Below are positions 60,452-63,426 of a stretch of 63,426 bases of DNA, in pieces. The translations under genes were made by a program, and so were the position numbers. A model generated the notes under the pieces. That model searched no databases. It had not been told where the DNA came from and saw only the letters and a program-made list of their open reading frames with translations. The stretch is taken from positions 1 to 63,426 of the forward strand of contig JALEMG010000059.1 of assembly GCA_022768375.1 (NCBI GenBank), given 5' to 3'. This DNA comes from Lentisphaeria bacterium. GTDB lineage: Bacteria > Verrucomicrobiota > Lentisphaeria > Victivallales > Victivallaceae. Numbering within the stretch: position 1 is the first letter of the stretch; the number at the start of each line of letters is the position of its first letter.

Positions 60452-60724
60452 CCGTGCCTTGATCGGAGGGGCGGTGACCGGGGCGTTGTCCGGCGGACTG
60501 CGGACGGCGGGATGGAATGCCGGGCGTTGTTTTTTTTGCAGGGGGCTCACGCCGCCCCCTGCACCCCGGCGGCGGCCAGGGCCGCGTTTGGTACTGGGTG
60601 TGGTTGGATTCTCGGCGCTGGTGGTGGTTCGGCTCATGTGGCGCAATCCTGCGACCCGCTTCCGCCTTTTTTGGCGAAAGCGGCTCTTGTCTTGCGCCAC
60701 GAGTTGCCACCCGGGGGAGAACAC

Positions 60725-61206
60725 CCCCGGCCCCCCCTGCGCGTCGGCTCCGCCTCCGCGCGTCTCGCGCTCCCGTTGGTCGCGCGGTGGTCTGCCAACG
60801 CCTTGTTTGCAAGCGGATGCGAGGCGGTTGCCGCCGAGCGCGGAGCCGCATGTGAACGGACCGCGCGTCAGCGCGGCGGCGAGGAAATATCCGAAGCCGG
60901 TGAACGGAGGCGAGCATGTAAGCCGCGAGCGCAGACGGCCTTAAGGCCGTCAAGCGCAGGCGCCGAAAAATGAACGGGAATTCACGAAACCACATCCGCC
61001 CGCGTCCGCACGCCTCTCTCAAGAACTCTCGTAACCCCATCCGCTCCATGCCGGGAAAAGTGAGAGTTTGAGAGAGAAAACCGCGAGCGGTTGTCTCTCT
61101 CAAGCGGCCTAACGCTCCGTATTTCATCCCGCCGCCACGCAGTCCGCCGAACAACGTCCGGCTCGCGTTCCGTCGGTTGCAGTCTGCCGAACAACGTCCG
61201 CTTTGC
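60725..61206 (-). repeat. composite intergenic repeat, copy 3
   Basis: On the minus strand it follows 37290-37655 closely: GTTCGGCAGACTGCAACCG, GCCGGACGTTGTTCGGCGG, GAGAGAGACAACCGCTC, ATGTGGTTTCGTGAATTCCC and GGCGGAGCCGACGCGCAGG. An extra segment of about 110 bp, absent at 37.5 kb, lies in the middle. Confidence 0.85.
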
Positions 61207-61282
61207 ATCCCGTACCTTGCATCCCGCCGCCCGCCGATCAAGCCGCGATAACGGGGCGGAGCGGTTGCCGCTTCGGGACTCA

Positions 61283-61297
61283 TGTTAAAAATTAACA
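61283..61297. promoter_or_regulatory. DeoR-type operator upstream of the glycosidase
   Basis: The 15-bp palindrome TGTTAAAAATTAACA is the reverse complement of the palindrome at 59610-59624. A further half-site TGTTAA is at 61319-61324, next to the -35. Confidence 0.7.
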
Positions 61298-61327
61298 TCA
61301 ATCCTTTCGAAAAATTTTTGTTAAGTG

Positions 61328-61356
61328 TTGAAATAACAATTTCCTCGTGGTAGAAT
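61328..61356 (+). promoter_or_regulatory. promoter of the glycosidase-isomerase genes
   Basis: TTGAAA (61328-61333), 17-bp spacer and TAGAAT (61351-61356). The ATG is about 70 bases downstream. Confidence 0.7.
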
Positions 61357-61425
61357 AGTCCCGCGACACGCTTTTGTGTCGAAATTTTATCGTCAAACGA
61401 CAGGGAAAGCCGGGATTGGAGGAAA

Positions 61426-63033
61426 ATGAAAAAATACATGCCCGATATTTACAGTGCCGACCAGTTGTTCACCTTCAGCGGGTTGGATGGGGAGACCAGT
61501 TATTTCAACATGCTGACGCTGCTTTCGCGGCCGGAACGGTTCTCCTACTACGTCATGTTCCCGCAGCGGCGCGGCGAGATCCGGATCCCGGATTTTTCCG
61601 GGCCGTTGGCGGTGGGCGGGGATTTCGCGGATTTCGGGCCGACCCGGATGCTGCTGGCCGATCACTGCAATCTGCTGATCGACGGTCCGGCGGAGGTGCG
61701 GGACGTCGACCCCGAAGTCTACGTCCTTGAGCGCAGGGGAAACCGGACCCTTTTCGCGGTGAAGGGCTTCGAGCGCCCGAATCTGCTGGACGCCGACTTC
61801 GAGGCGCTGAGAAAGGGCAAGGAGAAGTTTCTGGACGAACTGGCGGATTTCCCCGAAGTGCCGGATGCCGCTACCGGCAAAGCCGCCGCCCGGGCCTGGG
61901 CGGTGATGCGCAACTGCATTTACGCGCCGGAGGGCAAGTACAAAGGGTACTACATCACGCCGGATCGCTGGCCCCACCGGGCCTGCTGGATCATGGATTC
62001 GCTTTATCAGGCGATCTCGGTGCGGCACTTCCACCGTTAGGCGGCGGTGGACGCGGCGTTTGCGCTTTTCGCCCACCAGCAGGAATCCGGCCGCATTCCG
62101 ATGAACGGCGACCCGGAGCGGCAGTGCGTCCGGGTCCAGACCCAGCAGCCGATCATCGCCGCGATGCTGAAGAAACTTGAGCCGACCGTCGATGAGATCG
62201 CCGCGGCGTTCCCGCATCTGGTGAAATTCATCGACTGGCTGTATCTGCACCGGGACTGCGACTCCGACGGGCTGATGGAGTGGTTCACCAGCGGCTCCAG
62301 CAAGGATTGTCCCTGCGGCGAGAGCGGCATGGACAACTCTCCCCGGTTCGACACCCGTTCCACCTACGCGGCGGTGGACCTCAACTGCTTCATCTCCCGG
62401 GAGTGCGAAGTTATCGCGGAATTCGCGGGCATCCTCGGCGACACCGCCGAGCAGAAGCGGTTCGCGGACCGGCACGCCAAACTGAACGAACTGATCGAAC
62501 GGCATTTCTGGAACGACGAGATCGACTTTTACTGCGACCGGGACATTCTGTACTGGCAGCCGACCAAAGTGGCCGCGGTGTCCGGGTTCCTGCCGCTGGT
62601 GTGCGGCGCGGCGTCGGCGGAGCACGCGGCGAAACTGGCCGCGCACGTCCGCAACCCCAAAACCTTCGGCACCCGGTATCCGCTGCCGTCGGTGAGCGTT
62701 TCCGACCCCGGGTTTCAGAAGGACATGTGGCGGGGTCCGGTGTGGCATATTTTCAACTACTGGACCGCCGAGGGGCTGGACCGGTACGGTTACGCTGCCG
62801 AAGCGCGGCTCATTCGGGAAAAGACGGTGGAGGCGGAGACCCGGTACTACTGCGAACTGGGCGGCTTCGACGAATTCTACGACTGCGACGGCGAGATCCC
62901 GCCGCCGCTCATCCGGCGCAAAGGCAGCAACTCCCAGGACCTCAAAAGCGGCCTGCACCGGGCGATCCACGACTACGGCTGGAGCGCGTCGATCTATCAC
63001 GACATGCTGCGGCGTGTCCTGAGCGGCAAATGA
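61426..63033 (+). pseudogene. GH63/MGH-like glycoside hydrolase interrupted by an in-frame TAG
   Basis: Codons 1-204 and 206-535 share one frame, with TAG at 62038-62040 between HFHR and AAVDAA. Both sides belong to one (alpha/alpha)6-barrel glycosidase: WPHRACWIMDSLYQAI before the stop, then QQESGRIP, CGESGMDNSPRFDTRS (with the likely catalytic Asp) and DMWRGPVWHIFNYW after it. The catalytic barrel is therefore split and the gene as read would give an inactive 204-residue piece. A GTG at 62047 could restart but has no ribosome-binding site. GGAGG precedes the first ATG by three bases. Family substrates include glucosyl- and mannosyl-glycerate-type glycosides; the actual one is unknown. Confidence 0.8.
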
Positions 63034-63066
63034 ACGTCAACCGGAATCATGTAAGGAGATGATATC

Positions 63067-63426
63067 ATGAAAAACTACGACGCGGAACTGAAAGCCTTCT
63101 ACGAACTCATGGCCAAGTGGCAGATCGCCATGCCGGACGAGAAGCCGCTGGTCTCCGACTTCTGTCTGGACGACTTCCGTCACGTCGGCCTGATCGAAGT
63201 CTGGATCGCCAACGAGATGGAGGCGGGCTACTGCGGCAAATATCTTTTCGTCGACGACGGGCAGTTGTGCCCCAGCCACTGCCATAAGCAGAAACTGGAG
63301 ACGTTTTTCATCGTCAAGGGCGATGTGGAGATGACCTATGACGGCGAGACGTTCGTGATGCACCCGGGCGACCGCAAACTGGTGGAGCGGGGGCACTATC
63401 ACTCCTTCACCGGCAAGGGCCCGGCG
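63067..63426 (+). CDS. cupin-type sugar isomerase, D-lyxose isomerase-like (3' end missing)
   Basis: The visible 120 codons run to the window end. The metal-site motif SHCHKQKLETFF has the H-x-H-x4-E spacing of D-lyxose isomerases, followed by FIVKGDVEMTYDGE, MHPGDR and GHYHSF with the expected later His. These enzymes interconvert D-lyxose and D-xylulose, or mannose and fructose. AAGGAG lies eight bases before the ATG, and the gene follows the glycosidase by 33 bases, probably under the same DeoR-controlled promoter. Confidence 0.78.
   Translation, partial: MKNYDAELKAFYELMAKWQIAMPDEKPLVSDFCLDDFRHVGLIEVWIANEMEAGYCGKYLFVDDGQLCPSHCHKQKLETFFIVKGDVEMTYDGETFVMHPGDRKLVERGHYHSFTGKGPA

Larger units (their letters stand above)
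60452..61425. other. 974-bp gene-free stretch: composite repeat then glycosidase promoter region
   Basis: Most of it (60487-61206) is repeat related to 37.2-37.8 kb, in both orientations: a plus-strand fragment near 60487-60521 and a minus-strand block from 61206 to about 60725. A hairpin CGCTTCCGCC/GGCGAAAGCG lies near 60660. The last 150 bp hold the operator and promoter of the glycosidase. I see no coding gene. Confidence 0.8.

Noticed and set aside
62038-62040. Genome-wide recoding of TAG as a sense codon
   Set aside because: TAG ends genes at 6077-6079, 20847-20849 and 27092-27094 at the natural family lengths.
62047-63033. Downstream half of the glycosidase as an independent gene starting at GTG 62047
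   Set aside because: No ribosome-binding site, same frame as the upstream part, and it would begin inside the catalytic barrel. A nonsense codon in one gene is simpler.

Overview
The window looks like a piece of a high-GC, Gram-negative, sugar-using bacterium. An lpxK gene implies lipid A, and a murC-like ligase, an amidase and a D,D-carboxypeptidase imply peptidoglycan. Aerotolerance (Bat) fusion genes, two GlcNAc-6-P deacetylases, a CE7 esterase, a GH63-like glycosidase and several sugar isomerases and kinases suggest a glycan-degrading gut-type anaerobe. My best guess is the PVC group, perhaps Lentisphaerota/Victivallis-like. That is inference from gene content, not a search result. No phage, integrase, transposase, rRNA or CRISPR array was seen. 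One tRNA (Cys) is present.

Layout. 1-3663: start of a minus-strand gene, then a sugar operon of two xylose-isomerase-like TIM barrels around an FGGY kinase. 3664-10411: four-gene operon (EF-hand membrane protein, DegT aminotransferase, MsbA-like ABC exporter, MurC-like ligase). 10412-19681: SNF2 helicase, divergent aas-like/recQ pair, cyclophilin, small membrane protein. 19935-27094: NagA-like/galM, a secreted unknown, thiD/amidase, canonical nagA/methyltransferase. 27102-34112: minus-strand operon BatB-BatC fusion, BatD-BatE fusion, Cas4-like Fe-S protein, thioredoxin, DsbD. 34233-40835: mutS/folB, D,D-carboxypeptidase/glycosyltransferase, recR. 40836-43473: repeat-rich DNA with tRNA-Cys and a CE7 esterase. 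43474-52641: five-gene repair operon mutM, lipoprotein, LexA-like protein, PqqD-peptidase fusion, single-chain AddB-AddA. 52773-56483: lpxK/galK and trpS. 56886-63426: second sugar locus with oxidoreductase, class III aminotransferase, DeoR regulator, a glycosidase broken by an in-frame amber codon, and a cupin sugar isomerase.

Regulatory picture. Many genes share one promoter form, TTGNNN, 16-17 bp, TATATT-like, placed just upstream; it helps fix several starts. The DeoR gene and the glycosidase carry the same 15-bp palindrome (TGTTAA/TTAACA arms) at their promoters, so a local regulon is likely. folB appears to be transcribed from its own start codon (leaderless).

Intergenic DNA is unusual. 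Related long repeats occupy most of the larger gaps (18.1, 37.2-37.8, 41.1, 42.8-43.5, 55.1-55.5, 56.5-56.9 and 60.5-61.3 kb), including paired hairpins, a 173-bp inverted repeat, a 108-bp tandem duplication, a perfect 50-bp palindrome and an 11-bp-phased TGTCA array.

The most unusual genetic object is the repair operon at 43474-52641: a fused AddB-AddA helicase-nuclease led by a LexA-like protein whose catalytic serine and lysine appear replaced, next to a PqqD-S26 peptidase fusion.
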